Part shown: positions 20,739 to 31,456 of the stretch, piece by piece
How positions within the stretch are numbered: the first letter of the stretch is position 1
How the letters are laid out: every line of letters starts with the position of its first letter
Assembly: GCA_026008535.1 (NCBI GenBank)
Contig: BRKX01000014.1
Location: 54,175,006-54,239,005, forward strand
Direction of reading: 5' to 3'
Length of the DNA: 64,000 nt
Origin: Perilla frutescens
Lineage: Eukaryota; Streptophyta; Magnoliopsida; Lamiales; Lamiaceae
The notes under the pieces: generated by a model
Databases searched by the model: none
Told to the model about the DNA's origin: nothing
What the model saw: the letters and a program-made list of their open reading frames with translations, nothing else
Translations under genes and position numbers: made by a program

Positions 20739-22323
20739 TCTATCTATCTATACATATATTAAAGTAAAATTATAAGGGTAAAATTGTAAATAAAAAAGTA
20801 TCATAGCGCAGTTGGTAGTGGACATTTGAATTGAAGTTTCTAATTTTGAGGTTCCAGTGTTCGATTCATTTAAATTGCGACAGTATTTGTTTTATTTTTT
20901 TTAACCTTTTTCATTTAATGCTACTGGGCTTCTCATTTTAATTTCATAATATTTCTTTCTATTTAAGGCTATTAATGATTGTTGATGCTACTTTTATTTT
21001 AAAAAAATTACATTCTAATTTTTATTTGCAGTTAATATATTTTATATTCTAACTTTATTCACATTTTAGATCTTTATCAAACATCAACTTTTCGAATCAA
21101 TCTATTGGTGAAAAGTTGGAAATCGCATAAAAAATAAAACTAATAAATTATATAGATGACTTTTTTACTCTATTGTTGATTCTATAAATATATAATTCAA
21201 TCAACTATCAAATCAACATTGTGAATCGAGTTAAAAATAAAAATAAAAATTTGAAGCTCACATAACTGGTGAAGATGGAGCACTTATGACAACTTTTAAT
21301 ATTTTCATTGTTCGTTTAGTTATAAATTACACCAAACGAAACTCACATAAATTGATAAATGTTGAAGATCGAGCAACCAAGAGAAAGAAGAAGATGGAAG
21401 GATAGATTTTAATTCCATTATCATTGGATTGAATTTGGCAAATATATAAATGTATATATAGCGATTGACCATGTTAATTACTAAGTGTTATAATTGATGC
21501 ATTATCATATTTACATTAATTCAAATTATTTTTTCTACGTGTTTTTTAATATTATATTTTTATTTCATTATTTTTCAATTTTTTATGGTTTAAAATTTAT
21601 ATTTTATTAAATTATTTTTATTTAAAATAGGTACATGCGGTTTAACACATTGATTTACGAAATTTATCATAATAATTATAGAAATTTGATTTCCAATAAA
21701 AGTTGTATTTATATATATACTCAGATCCATTACAAATTTAATTATAAATGCTATGTAATCACATATTATTCCGTTGCAATAATATTTGTAAGTTGTTAAG
21801 AATTTCTTTAAATGTGAGATTTTAATGTTTCTATTTTCTATTTACATAATATAAATATTAACTTTTAATTAATAACAAAGTTATAGGTCAATTCAAATCA
21901 CAATCGCATAAAAAAAAGTTTGTGCATTGCACGGTTATGTCTGTTAGATTTTGTGGATATTTTTGTATATTGGACAATTAGATTAAATTTTTCGATGAGA
22001 ATTTTGACTGTACAACTACAAACCTCATTCACCTGCTCACTTAACTTCTTTTGCATCATTTTTTTTATAGCGTGTTATTATTTACTCCAAGATGATATTA
22101 CGTTATTTGTTTAATTGTTTAAATAATTGTGATAATGATTGTTTATATCAATGAAATAAAGTTTAGTTTTTTAATCAATTTAAATATTTATACGGTTGTT
22201 TCACACACTTATATGTATGTATTGTAAATATACATCTAATTATGATTGAGTTTTGCTTTTATTTTTTCAATTACAACATTATAAAAAAAAATTGTACCGA
22301 GCATCGCGCGGGAAACATACTAG
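20739..22323 (+). mobile_element. Non-autonomous Helitron, about 1.6 kb
   Basis: The 5' end TCTATCTATCTATACATATA follows an A, and the 3' end reads ACATACTAG followed by T, the A^T insertion expected of Helitrons with TC...CTAG ends. About 10 nt before the CTAG is the stem-loop CCGAGCATCGCGCGG, matching the usual GC hairpin with one mismatch. There are no inverted repeats and no target duplication, also as expected. No Rep/helicase is encoded. A second hairpin GTGCATTGCACGG at 21922-21934 suggests an older nested end. The insertion splits a DUF247 flank, which defines both borders independently. Confidence 0.82.
20803..20872 (+). other. tRNA-like stretch inside the Helitron
   Basis: AGCGCAGTTGGTAGTGG resembles a tRNA box A and, 45 nt later, GTTCCAGTGTTCGATTC resembles a box B. 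No proper acceptor stem can be formed, so it is a degenerate tRNA or SINE piece carried by the Helitron, not a tRNA gene. Confidence 0.4.
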
Positions 22324-23344
22324 TATTGGTTAAAGAAGAAGAAACCTTGCTCTTGTAATGAGAACACCGCTTTTAATTCAATTAAATGGGAGTGCAATCA
22401 ATATAATATAGCCATTGGTGAATGGCTATACCAAATTTGGAGGGCCAATTTTTTTATTTTTATTTTTTACAATTTTTTTTAATAATTATATGTATAGGTT
22501 TAAAATATGATTGTCTTGTATCCGTCATTGAATAATAAAATTAGAAACACGTGAGATTCAATCTCTCGCAAAATAAGTATCGAAAGCTTTTAAAGTATAC
22601 AAGATTATATATAAAATAAGATTATTTTATATGCATATTCTAGAACAAGACGTATTTTGCTTTTTTTTTTTCAAACACTTAAAATTTTATTTTGCATTTA
22701 TCATGATATATACATGATCAAGTATTTATAATAATTTAACAATAAAAATAATAATAACATTAATCGATACAATCAAATATTAGCAAATTATAAATAGATC
22801 ATTGAATATGGACATTAATTTATACATAGTATCGCTTGACCGTTTTTCCACTAGATAGTCCAACACAATTTTTTGGATTATTAAAACAAAATGTCTCTTA
22901 ACCCAACACAAATACTTATTTTTCATTAGGTCATCCATCAAATTACGAATGAATTAATAATATACTCAATTAGACTAGCAAGATGATTAAAAAAGATTTG
23001 ATAGAAAATATTGATTTTGAAAAAAATATTAGCGTGTTTTTTAAAAATAAAAATAAAAAATAGAAGAAATATATTTAAATGATATTTTTTTTATTTTGAG
23101 TTTTATGATATTGTTTAAAATAATTTTGTTTCTTTTGTTACAAGTTTGGTCGAAGACTAATGAACTGACTAGTTACATGATTTTGAAGTCTTTAAAAATG
23201 CAAAATTTTTGTGAATTTAAATATATTAAATAAATTTTGTACTTAAAGCAGAATAAAGATTTCTTAGGTCCATTTTATATGAATTTTAGAAAATTTATTT
23301 TATTAAAATAGGAGCATAATTTTTAACCTTCGCACAGGGCCTTC
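22324..23344. other. AT-rich intergenic DNA without a recognisable gene
   Basis: The first 60 bp continue the DUF247 flank (AAACCTTGCTCTTGTAATGAGAAC, matched inverted at 57072-57112). The remainder is AT-rich with an inner inverted pair GCCATTGGTGAATGGC at 22411-22426. I see no open frame, RNA gene or clear transposon border in it. Confidence 0.5.
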
Positions 23345-23900
23345 TAGGGGTGAGCATTCGGTTTTTCGGTTCGATTCGGTCCCGAAAATGTTAAAATCGA
23401 AGAAAATCGAATTTTTTAAAAATAGAACCGAACCGAATTTTGTGATCAGAACCGAACCGAACCGGACCGAAATATTTCGGTCGGTTCAGTTTTGAACCGA
23501 AATTTTTCTTAAATTTTATAATTTTTTTTTGTTTTAAATTCTCTTCATTCCATATAATTAAATATGTACAAGTATGAATTAGCTAATTATCAAGGTTGAA
23601 GTTCAAAAAATACCAATAAACAATTGAATAAAGTCCAAAAATGTGTAAATTCCAACAAAGCAAAGCTGAATAAACTATAAAGTACAACAAAGTCGAGTAT
23701 TTTTATTGCTAATATATATATATAAATTCAGTTTTTCGGTTCGGTTCAGGTATTTTTCCTCTGGACCGAACCGAAATCGAAAATTGAATTTTTGTTAGAA
23801 AAAGAACCGAACCGAACCGAATTTTGAAAAGAACTGAACCAAAAAAATCGAACTAATTCGGTTCGGTTCTCAGTTTTCGGTACTTTTTGCTCACCCCTAA
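23345..23900. mobile_element. Simple-motif hAT element (CGGTTCGG family), 556 bp
   Basis: The ends TAGGGGTGAGCA and TGCTCACCCCTA are inverted repeats. They are flanked by GGGCCTTC (23337-23344) and GGACCTTC (23901-23908), an 8-bp duplication with one mismatch. Both subterminal regions consist of TTCGGTTCGGTT / GAACCGAACCGAA arrays, and the middle is plain AT-rich DNA. No transposase. Confidence 0.82.
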
Positions 23901-23971
23901 GGACCTTCAAAATCTGAGGATCAGCCCTGATTTGGATTTTTGAACATATTTGAGGCTAAGTCATGTGTAAT

Positions 23972-24573
23972 GAGCCGAAAAAATTACAAGCTCGAGCTCG
24001 AGCTCACCAAAGAAACTTGAAGCAGCTCAGTTGATTTTTTTTTTTGAGGTCAAGCTAAACTTTGTAACAAACTCAACAAGTTCAAGCTCGACTTATAAAT
24101 TAGGTTATGTATTAATATTAAATAAATATTTTATTTAATTTGAAATGAAAATAAATCAACACTACATGTTTAAATAAATAAAATATTACGGATGATGTTG
24201 TAATTATGTACACTCGAGTTTGATTAGGTTGAGCTCGACTTATCTTGATTCAATTTTGAGTTAATTATTGTCGCCTAAATAATTAGGTAGATAACTTTAA
24301 TATCTAACACTACTGTAGAAAATTAATATCTTACACCATTTGTAATGTTATTTTAATATCCGAACTATTGAAAAATTATTCAAAACTATCGTTGTAACTA
24401 TTTTTCCGGCCGGTTTTTTGCATCTTTGGAAACTTATAATTTGTAAAAAAGTAATATAATATTTATATTGAAAGGAAATAACAAAATGGGGTGGTGGCGC
24501 AGTTGGCTAGCGCGTAGGTCTCATAGCTAACGAGGAATCCTGAGGTCGAGAGTTCGAGCCTCTCTCACCCCAA
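23972..24573 (+). repeat. Left arm of an inverted repeat around the polygalacturonase locus
   Basis: Starting at GAGCCGAAAAA, this arm matches 29040-29469 in reverse. Shared blocks include AAACTTGAAGCAGCTCAGT, TTTGTAACAAACTCAAC, AATTATTCAAAACTATCGT, the CCGG...TTTTTTGCAT block and the tRNA-Met gene. The left arm has about 130 extra bases (24165-24295) made of CTCGAG-type motifs. The outer border joins a dispersed repeat (AGTCATGTGTAAT) also found at 15400. Confidence 0.8.
24488..24572 (+). tRNA. trnM-CAT: Elongator tRNA-Met (CAT), with intron
   Basis: 85 nt. The acceptor stem GGGGTGG pairs with TCACCCC (last pair G-T), the D arm is GGCGCAGTTGGCTAGCGC, and the anticodon loop is CTCATA. An intron of about 11 nt follows the anticodon, then the TPsiC arm GAGAGTTCGAGCCTCTC. 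The intron after the anticodon is normal for plant elongator tRNA-Met. The pol III terminator is the T-run at 24576 onward. The exons are identical to the inverted copy at 29056-29140; the two differ only at two intron positions. Confidence 0.97.
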
Positions 24574-24686
24574 TTTCTTTTTTTTTTTCTCTTTTTTCTT
24601 TTTTTTTTTTTTCCAGAATATCTCATTATTATTTAAATTTTAATATTTTATTGATAAATGTGACTAGGTTGCTTATTTTATAATTA

Positions 24687-24687
<1 letters not shown>

Positions 24688-24731
<44 letters not shown>
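24688..24731. repeat. (TTA)n microsatellite
   Basis: About 14 TTA units in a row in otherwise AT-rich DNA between the tRNA and the polygalacturonase gene. The stretch 24740-25240 that follows holds no gene other than the presumed promoter of the polygalacturonase. Confidence 0.95.
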
Positions 24732-25240
24732 AAATTGATCATGGAACACGAAATTGAATCTCATTCGTTCGTTGCCCCATTTCCATAGTTCAAGGGTATA
24801 GACTAGCTAAAAATTATTTTAAAAGCAAATATATTCCCTGTGAAATAGTTGAGGATTCCTAAATGATTATACATATTAAAAACTAAAAATTTGATTATCG
24901 AAATAAAAAAAATATCGTTTCTAAAAACATTATGGAAATCCTCAATAAGTGGAATGACTACCCGAATAATTAGCTACATTATAATCACGACCACTAACAC
25001 ATAATAAATGAACTAAAAAAAGACAATATTTATTTTATTTTATTTTATTTTTAGACAAAAAGAAAGAAATATTTTGAACCATAGGAATGAAAGATGAAGC
25101 GTACAATGTGGAATAAATACATGTATAAATACACAAAGTCTCCCACAACAAAAAATTTACATCCAAGTATTACTATTTGGGAAATCTTTTTTTTTTTTTA
25201 ATAATAATAATAAACAAAAATTGTCTTTGAGGCTTCAACC

Positions 25241-27595
25241 ATGGCTTCATGTGGAGGTAGAGGGATATTCATCCTTGCATTTCTTGTGTTATTGTTCATA
25301 GTTATGAATGAAGTTCAATGCCAACCTCTCCCTTCGGAGCGTCGCCAACTAGCCAATGAGGCAATTTTTGATGTTAGCAAGTTTAAAGCTAAAGGTGATG
25401 GTAAAACGGACAATTCACAGGTGAGCTCTTCCCGATTCATTTCAGTGAGGTCTTTCATTCATATTTTGTTCCCATCAAAAACGGTTTCTGAAACTCTCCG
25501 CCCCTCGAATTCTGTGTATCCTGCTTTCACGCGATTCACAGGGTTCAACAAGTAATCGATATTTCATAATATGTATTGTATTAACAGTCAAAATATGGTC
25601 GATGGTCCAATTAGAATAGAAACAAAACACTTTTGATTCCAAATCTGACTTTTCTGGTCCCAAGATTCAACCACTCGACATTTTTGGTCCCAAATTTTAT
25701 GTTTCGACTTTTTCAGTTTCAAGGTACCCAATAACTTTATGTTGTGGATATATACAATTTTTCCTTACCTTAAATTGTACGAAGATACGAACTAGTCTCG
25801 AATTTGAACACATTAACCTACCCGATAACCTAACCCAACCGCCGTCTTTGTTCCTCATGTGATTGGTCCCATCATGTGTATATATGTATATAGAGAGAGG
25901 GGTTGGTTATAATGGGTACTAGGTATTCCCGTGAGAACTATAAATCATGCTTATTTAATATGATTTTGTAGCTTATCTTGTTGTATTTTAGTACTAATGT
26001 CACTAGCACTAAAATACAACAAGATAAACTATAATTTTTTTTAAAAAAAATTAGCACTAAAATACAATAAAATAAGCTATAAAATTGCACTAAATAATCA
26101 TGGTTTATCGTTCTCACGCGAATACCTAGTACTCATTTGAACCTATTCATATATATATATATATATATGTTGCTAGAAAAGTATATTTGTTATCAATTTT
26201 GGCTACTTTCATACATCTAATGAGACACCTATCTATAATAGGCTTTGATAAGAACATGGCTAGCGGCATGTGGGTCGGATGGGCCCGCAAAGGTCTTGAT
26301 CCCTCGAGGAGGGAATTTTATGTCGTCGGAGGTTGTATTCACCGGTCCTTGCAATGCTACAAAACCCATTACTATTGAAATCCAAGGCACTCTTTCTGCA
26401 TCAAATGATATTAGTGCCTACTCACAACAAGCTTGGATTCAGATCGAGAGAGTCGACGGCGTCATCGTTACCGGCGGCGGAACCATCGACGGTCGTGGGG
26501 CGGCCGTGTGGAAGTACAGCACCAGGTCCAACAAGGGCGCTCGTCTTCCAGTTGTAAGTTTTTTTTTTAATTATTAGTGGGTTTCGAACTTGAGATCTTT
26601 TCATTTTAATTTTTTTTGGGCGGGGGCATTTCAGTCCATAATCTTCATGGCGGTGCAAAACACGAGGATTTTCAACTTGAAATTCCTCAACAGCATGGGT
26701 GTACATTTGAAGGTTACGGATAGTAGGGACGTTGATATAAGCCAACTCACCATCACCGCGCCCGATGAGAGTCCCAACACGGACGGAATCCACCTCAGCA
26801 GCTCGACGAACGTTAAGATCAGTAGCTCCGTCATCGGAACGGGAGATGATTGCGTCTCGATCGGTGAAGGCACCGAGAATATTCTCGTCTCCGGAGTCAC
26901 CTGCGGCCCCGGTCACGGCCTTAGGTATTAATTGTTAATGCCTATTTCTTTTTTAATATGGCACGAGATGATATTCTCTATTTCAAATTGCATTTAATTA
27001 TTTTTTATTTTCCCTTTAGTGTTGGGAGCTTAGGAAAACGCAAAGACGAATTGAGTCTGAAAGGAATTACGGTGAGGGACTCCACCCTCATCGGCACGAC
27101 GAACGGAGCGAGAATCAAAACCTACCACGACTCTCCCACGATGGAAGCTTCTAACATCGTTTTCGAGAATCTCGTGATGAAGGGAGTCCGAAACCCTATC
27201 CTGATCGATCAACATTATGACTCCAGTAACAGACGCAAGGTAATAAATAATTAAATTAAATAGACCTATTGTCACACTCATATCTACTACTATATATTAA
27301 AGTATACACGATTGAATCTCTCGATCTCATTTTTTTTTTCGATTTCAATTTCTTGCAGCAATCGAGCGTGAGATTGAGCGATATTCACTTCAGAAACATA
27401 AGGGGGACAACAGCTTCACCAATTGCAATCAATATAAACTGCAGTTCATTAGTCCCATGCCTAAAAGTGGAATTGGCAAATATTAATTTGACACCATTTA
27501 ATTCTTCTATTACAAACATAACTTCTTCTTGCTCCAATGCAAACATTATTCCTCGAGGCCAACTCATCCCAGCCGCACCAGTTCGTTGCAAATAA
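25241..27595 (+). CDS. Exopolygalacturonase-like glycoside hydrolase family 28 protein, five exons
   Basis: Exons are 25241-25420, 26242-26553, 26635-26924, 27020-27239 and 27359-27595, each bounded by GT...AG and joining in frame into 412 residues ending PVRCK. Residues 1-27 are a hydrophobic signal peptide (ILAFLVLLFIVM), so the enzyme should be secreted to the wall. GH28 enzymes hydrolyse alpha-1,4 bonds between galacturonic acids in pectin. All four catalytic blocks are present: NTDGIH (212-217), GDDCVSIG (234-241), GPGHGLSVGSLG (255-266) and RIK (292-294). The sequence style (ACGSDGPAKVLIP, TGPCNATKPITIEIQGTL, VTGGGTIDGRG, NPILIDQHY) is closest to the pollen exopolygalacturonase clade. 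Substitution of the usual RIKTW by RIKTY is minor. The gene lies between two inverted tRNA-Met arms. Introns 1 and 2 contain transposon scraps or T-rich tracts but splice sites look sound. Confidence 0.93.
25572..25740. mobile_element. GGTCCC-type MITE scrap in intron 1
   Basis: Words TTTCTGGTCCCAAG and TTTTTGGTCCCAAATTTTAT belong to the same motif family as 20400-20560, 13655-13800 and 31211-31450. Only one side of the element is clear. Confidence 0.45.
25901..26147. mobile_element. Hairpin MITE in intron 1 of the polygalacturonase gene
   Basis: The ends GGTTGGTTATAATGGGTACT and AGTACTCATTTGAACCTATT are imperfect inverted repeats that continue inward (AGGTATTCCCGTGAGAAC against GTTCTCACGCGAATACCT). 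The core repeats TAGCACTAAAATACAACAAG in both directions. It lies 95 bp before the intron 1 acceptor and does not touch the splice site. Confidence 0.75.
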
Positions 27596-27848
27596 ATTAA
27601 AGCTCATGAATATAATCTAAATTATTTCCCTTTTTTTAATTTCAAATTATGTACCCAAATATGTATATTTGGATTTAGGTTTCAATTTTAGTTTCATTTC
27701 AATTTAATTAGTACTCATTATTTGTAAGTCAAGGTAAAAAGGGCAGCATAGATGTACCTGTAAAAAAATGTGTACACATGCAATTTGCCCTATCCAAAAT
27801 TTACATAGAATTTCAGATACATATAAATATACATATATATATATATAT

Positions 27849-28229
27849 GGGTTAATTGCCTTAAAAATCATGAACTTTGAGGTTAGTTGCAAATTTAACA
27901 TAAACTTTAAATGTATGCAATTAAAACATCAACTTTGAATTTGTGTGTTGTTCAACATCCCCAAACTTTTATAAAATAAATTGACTTTTAATCCAACATA
28001 AAATTGCGGCCACTTTGACGTCATTTTAAAAAATTAATGGTCGAGTCGTGACGGGCTCGAAGAGACGAACAAATTGCATGTTGGATTGGAGGTCAAATTG
28101 TTTTATAAAAATTTGGGGATGTTGAATAACACACAAATTCAAAGTTCGTGTTTTAATTGCATACTTTTAAAGTTTATGTTAAATTTGCAACTAAGCTCAA
28201 AGTTCATGATTTTTAAGGCAATTAACCCT
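27849..28229. mobile_element. Long-hairpin MITE 3' of the polygalacturonase gene, 381 bp
   Basis: The ends GGGTTAATTGCCTTAAAAAT and ATTTTTAAGGCAATTAACCC are perfect inverted repeats, and pairing continues through CATGAACTTTGA, TTTGTGTGTT and CATCCCCAAA. It is bordered on both sides by (AT)n runs, which may be its target. It starts about 250 bp after the stop codon. Confidence 0.85.
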
Positions 28230-29039
28230 ATATATATATATATATATTTATTTATTTATGTAAGTTGTTGAAAGTGTTTTTGTAGCGTGTATGTAATGCA
28301 ACTTTTGTTGCTGTAATCCGCTTCAATATATTGAATATAAATGAATAATGTGATTTTTTGATTTGATATTTTTTTTTTGTGAATATTGTAACGTATTTCT
28401 CCATTTGCTATTATGCAAGGTTTTTGGTATATTAAATTTCATAAAAAATGTGTGGATTTGATCAAGTCAAGATTCAGATTCGAATATAGGGATGTTTTAC
28501 GGATTTTGGCTCTTTAGACGGTCTACTATAAAATTGATATACCCATCAGATTGTATAAAACGACATTATACTATATTTTTATACCAACATTTTGTCGTGT
28601 TATTTTTCAAAATTAACTAAATAATACCCACTTATTCAAAAAAATTATAAATCTAATTTCTATGATCAATTTTATGGCCTAAAAATTGTATGTAATTGTA
28701 TTTTAATATTTTTGATTGAATGATTTTTTTACGTAGTTGAGGAAATATAAATGTTAAAACACAATCAATTACATTGGATTTTCGGGCCGAAAAAATGATA
28801 ATATGTTTGATTTGTATTTTTTTTATATGTCGGTACTTTTTGTTAATTTTGAAACCGTTAGCTATTTTTGAATGACATTTATTGAGAAATGGGGGGAGTA
28901 TATTTTATAAGTGAACAAACCGAATTAACCTTAATAGCTGAAATAATTCAGTTCAGATGCAGATAAATTAGGCTTAATAAAATAAATTTGAAAAAAATAA
29001 TAATTTTCAAGTAGTAATATAGAGAATTTATAATGATGA
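28230..29039. other. AT-rich intergenic DNA, no gene seen
   Basis: A GGGGGGAGTATATTTTAT block near 28892-28909 resembles one end of a Stowaway-like element whose other end I cannot find. Nothing else is recognisable. Confidence 0.4.
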
Positions 29040-29469
29040 TTAAAAAAATAGAAATTGGGGTGAGAGAGGCTCGAACTCTCGACCTCAGGATTACTCTTTA
29101 GCTATGAGACCTACGCGCTAGCCAACTGCGCCACCACCCCATTCTGTTATTCCTTTATCAAGATAAATATTAAATTACTATTTACAAATAATTGCATGCA
29201 AAAAACCGGCATGAAAAATAGTTACCACGATAGTTTTGAATAATTTTTCAATAGTTCAAATATTTAGAATGACATTTCAAATAGTGTAATATTTATTTAA
29301 ACATTTACTGTCAATTTATTTTCATTTCAAATTAAATAAAATATTTATTTAATATTAAACATGTTGAGTTTGTTACAAAGTTTAGCTCAACCTAATAAAA
29401 AATCGACTGAGCTGCTTCAATTCAAGTTTCTTAGTTGAGCTCGAGTTCAAGCTTGTGATTTTTCGGCTC
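29040..29469 (-). repeat. Right arm of the inverted repeat around the polygalacturonase locus
   Basis: Reverse counterpart of 23972-24573; its outer edge is TTTTTCGGCTC at 29459-29469. Alignment by eye runs from the tRNA-Met gene outward through the AACTATCG, TTTCAAATAGTGTAA, GAGTTTGTTACAAAG and GACTGAGCTGCTTCAA blocks. The distance between the arms is about 4.5 kb. Confidence 0.8.
29056..29140 (-). tRNA. trnM-CAT: Elongator tRNA-Met (CAT), with intron
   Basis: 85-nt mirror copy of the gene at 24488. All stems, the CAT anticodon and the TPsiC arm are intact; the intron differs at two positions. A run of T on the transcribed side (AATTTCTATTTTTTT) supplies a terminator. It is probably functional. 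Confidence 0.97.
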
Positions 29470-29479
29470 TGCAAAGAGA

Positions 29480-30215
29480 TGCAGAGAAGACATTTGAAGA
29501 TCCAGAAACTCTGTTTGAGTTCTGACATCTGAGGCAACTGTTGCGGTTCAGAAGACAGGATGTAGTAATATTTCGTTGTATGATTTTGGGAGATCTAAAA
29601 CACCCAATTCCTGTAGTAATAATATGAAAACTTTGAGTTGCCATGCATCAATAACACCTAACCTCTCAGTGAAAAACTGAGAGTTGTCGAGTATCTTTAA
29701 TAATAGAAGCAGTATTGGAAGTATGAACTATCAATTTTAATAGCACAAAAGCCCTCCGTTGATAAGACATGCAAGTTGAGATATCATCATGTTTGAAATA
29801 GAGTTAAATCTCTAGCAATAGCAGTGAGACTGAGCCTTACAAGTGTGAACAACTTACTAAAGTGTGCAATCTGAGTTGTAATTGATGGGCTTTGAAAACA
29901 TAGTGACCACCTTCCAGTTTTTTGAAGAAGAGGGGACGTAGAGTTATTCAAGATTCGACCTCCTATATATCGTGTCTTATTTACACTTTTCCTTAAATGT
30001 TTCGTGTAAGTGTTTTATCATTTTAGATAATATATCTTTGACAACCGAGAAAAATCAGCTGAGTCAAAACTCAAGCTTTAGCTTTAGTTCAGAAAGCCCT
30101 CTTTACACTTCTACAAAACTTTGATAATTTGATAAAGTGATTTAGCCGGGATTATTCACCCCTTCTAATAACCCATTTAGCTCTTCTGCGACGAACAATA
30201 AGTTCTAATTTTTTA
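29480..30215 (+). mobile_element. Probable Copia-type retrotransposon LTR remnant
   Basis: The text GCCGGGATTATTCACCCCTTCT near 30148-30170 resembles the ATTCACCCC(CC)TCT block near the 3' end of many plant Copia LTRs. Upstream lies a TATA-like run and TCGTGTCTTATTTACACTTTT, as in such LTRs. No PBS, no partner LTR and no coding motif are seen, so the call is tentative. Confidence 0.35.
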
Positions 30216-30417
30216 TTTTTTATTTCCTTTTTTTCGTCCGCGCAATAGTACCTAAATCATAAAATTGCACCAAAATCACCCCATATATAAAGCCTCTTGA
30301 TTAATATATATTTGGAGACATTGAATGCGGCTGAAATTTTCTATCATGTTACATCTTATGTCACCCCATCTAATTGAATTCCACATTGATGATAAAAAAA
30401 TGGGATCCATATAAGAA

Positions 30418-30813
30418 GAGTAGAGATTCTCTAATTCCAACTTTGTGTGTCAATCGTGTGCCAACATTAAAATTATATATTATTAATAATGTTTTCGTAA
30501 AATTAAAATATATTATATTATAACTAATCATAATTAATATTTATTGCTAAAAATTAAAATTTTAAAAAATTATATGCCTTAAGTTTGGAATAATCAACCC
30601 CAAAAATTAATTATATTAACTAAAAATGTAAATTAAATATTAAAAAATAATTATAAACCATAATTGGGTGGAATAAATTCTAAATAAAATTGTAAAACTA
30701 TAGTAAACCTAAAGAAATTAAAATTGAAGAAAAAAAATGAAAGAAAAAAAAAATAATTTTGAGATTTGATACACGATTGGTACACACATGTTAGGACTAG
30801 AGGATCTCAAGTG
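30418..30813. mobile_element. MULE-type MITE, 396 bp
   Basis: An exact 9-bp duplication ATATAAGAA lies at 30409-30417 and 30814-30822. Inverted ends GTAGAGATTCTCTAATTCC and GGACTAGAGGATCTCAAG, and an inner CCTAAGTTTGG...CCATAATTGGGTGGA hairpin, tie it to 6088-6468 and 33922-34307. Confidence 0.85.
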
Positions 30814-30889
30814 ATATAAGAATTTATACCTTCTCTAACTCAATCACCTTTAGAAAGGAAATTATCAACTCTTTCCATCCACACCCCTA

Positions 30890-31130
30890 TTTTTAGGGGT
30901 TGCAAAATCCATTTCAACCTTATGGATTTCTTCATCATGGAATGATGCAAAAATAATTTATTAACTAACTTGCTCGTGTTTGAAGAAGATAATGAGATTA
31001 AAATTCGAGAAAAAAACATTATTAACCAACTTAAATAATAAAGATAGCCAAGAACTCACAATATCATTTAAGATATATTCATCATAAATAACTCATTACA
31101 CATGACTTAATCACAGTCGAAATCATAGAA
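30890..31130. repeat. Dispersed repeat, copy 2 of 3
   Basis: Reverse of 15370-15600 (GCAAAATCCATTTCAACCTT, ATTCCATGATGAAG inverse, GATAATGAGATTAAAATTCG, AACTCATTACACATGACTTA). Coordinates of the three copies suggest a mobile or segmentally duplicated unit of at least 240 bp. Confidence 0.7.
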
Positions 31131-31210
31131 ACATGTTCATAATGCTACAACAAACTTACTAAAACACACACTAGCATTCATAATAAAGAAATTGAGAAAA
31201 TATTGATTTT

Positions 31211-31450
31211 GGTCCCATAGGACAATCGGGTATTCCGATTTTGGTCCCGACACTATCGTTTTTGGTCCCAACAGAGTTAGTATCGATTTTGGTCCCCTTT
31301 TTTTTTATCTTGAAATCATGGGACCAAAAATGATATTTTTAAACCTATGGGACTAAAATTGAGCGATTTTTTTTGAAAAATAACCAAAAATGATAGTGTC
31401 GGGACCAAAATCGAAATACCGGATGTCCTATGGGATCAAAATCGAAACAG
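31211..31450. mobile_element. GGTCCC inverted-repeat MITE, about 240 bp
   Basis: Left blocks GATTTTGGTCCCATAGGACA and TTTTGGTCCCGACACTATC are mirrored on the right as ATAGTGTCGGGACCAAAAT and TGTCCTATGGGATCAAAATC. The right end stops 7 bp from the stop codon of the F-box-associated gene, so it probably supplies that gene's 3' untranslated region. Confidence 0.8.
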
Positions 31451-31456
31451 AAATCC

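Noticed and set aside
20803..20872. Functional tRNA gene
   Set aside because: Box-like words are present but no acceptor or anticodon stem closes.
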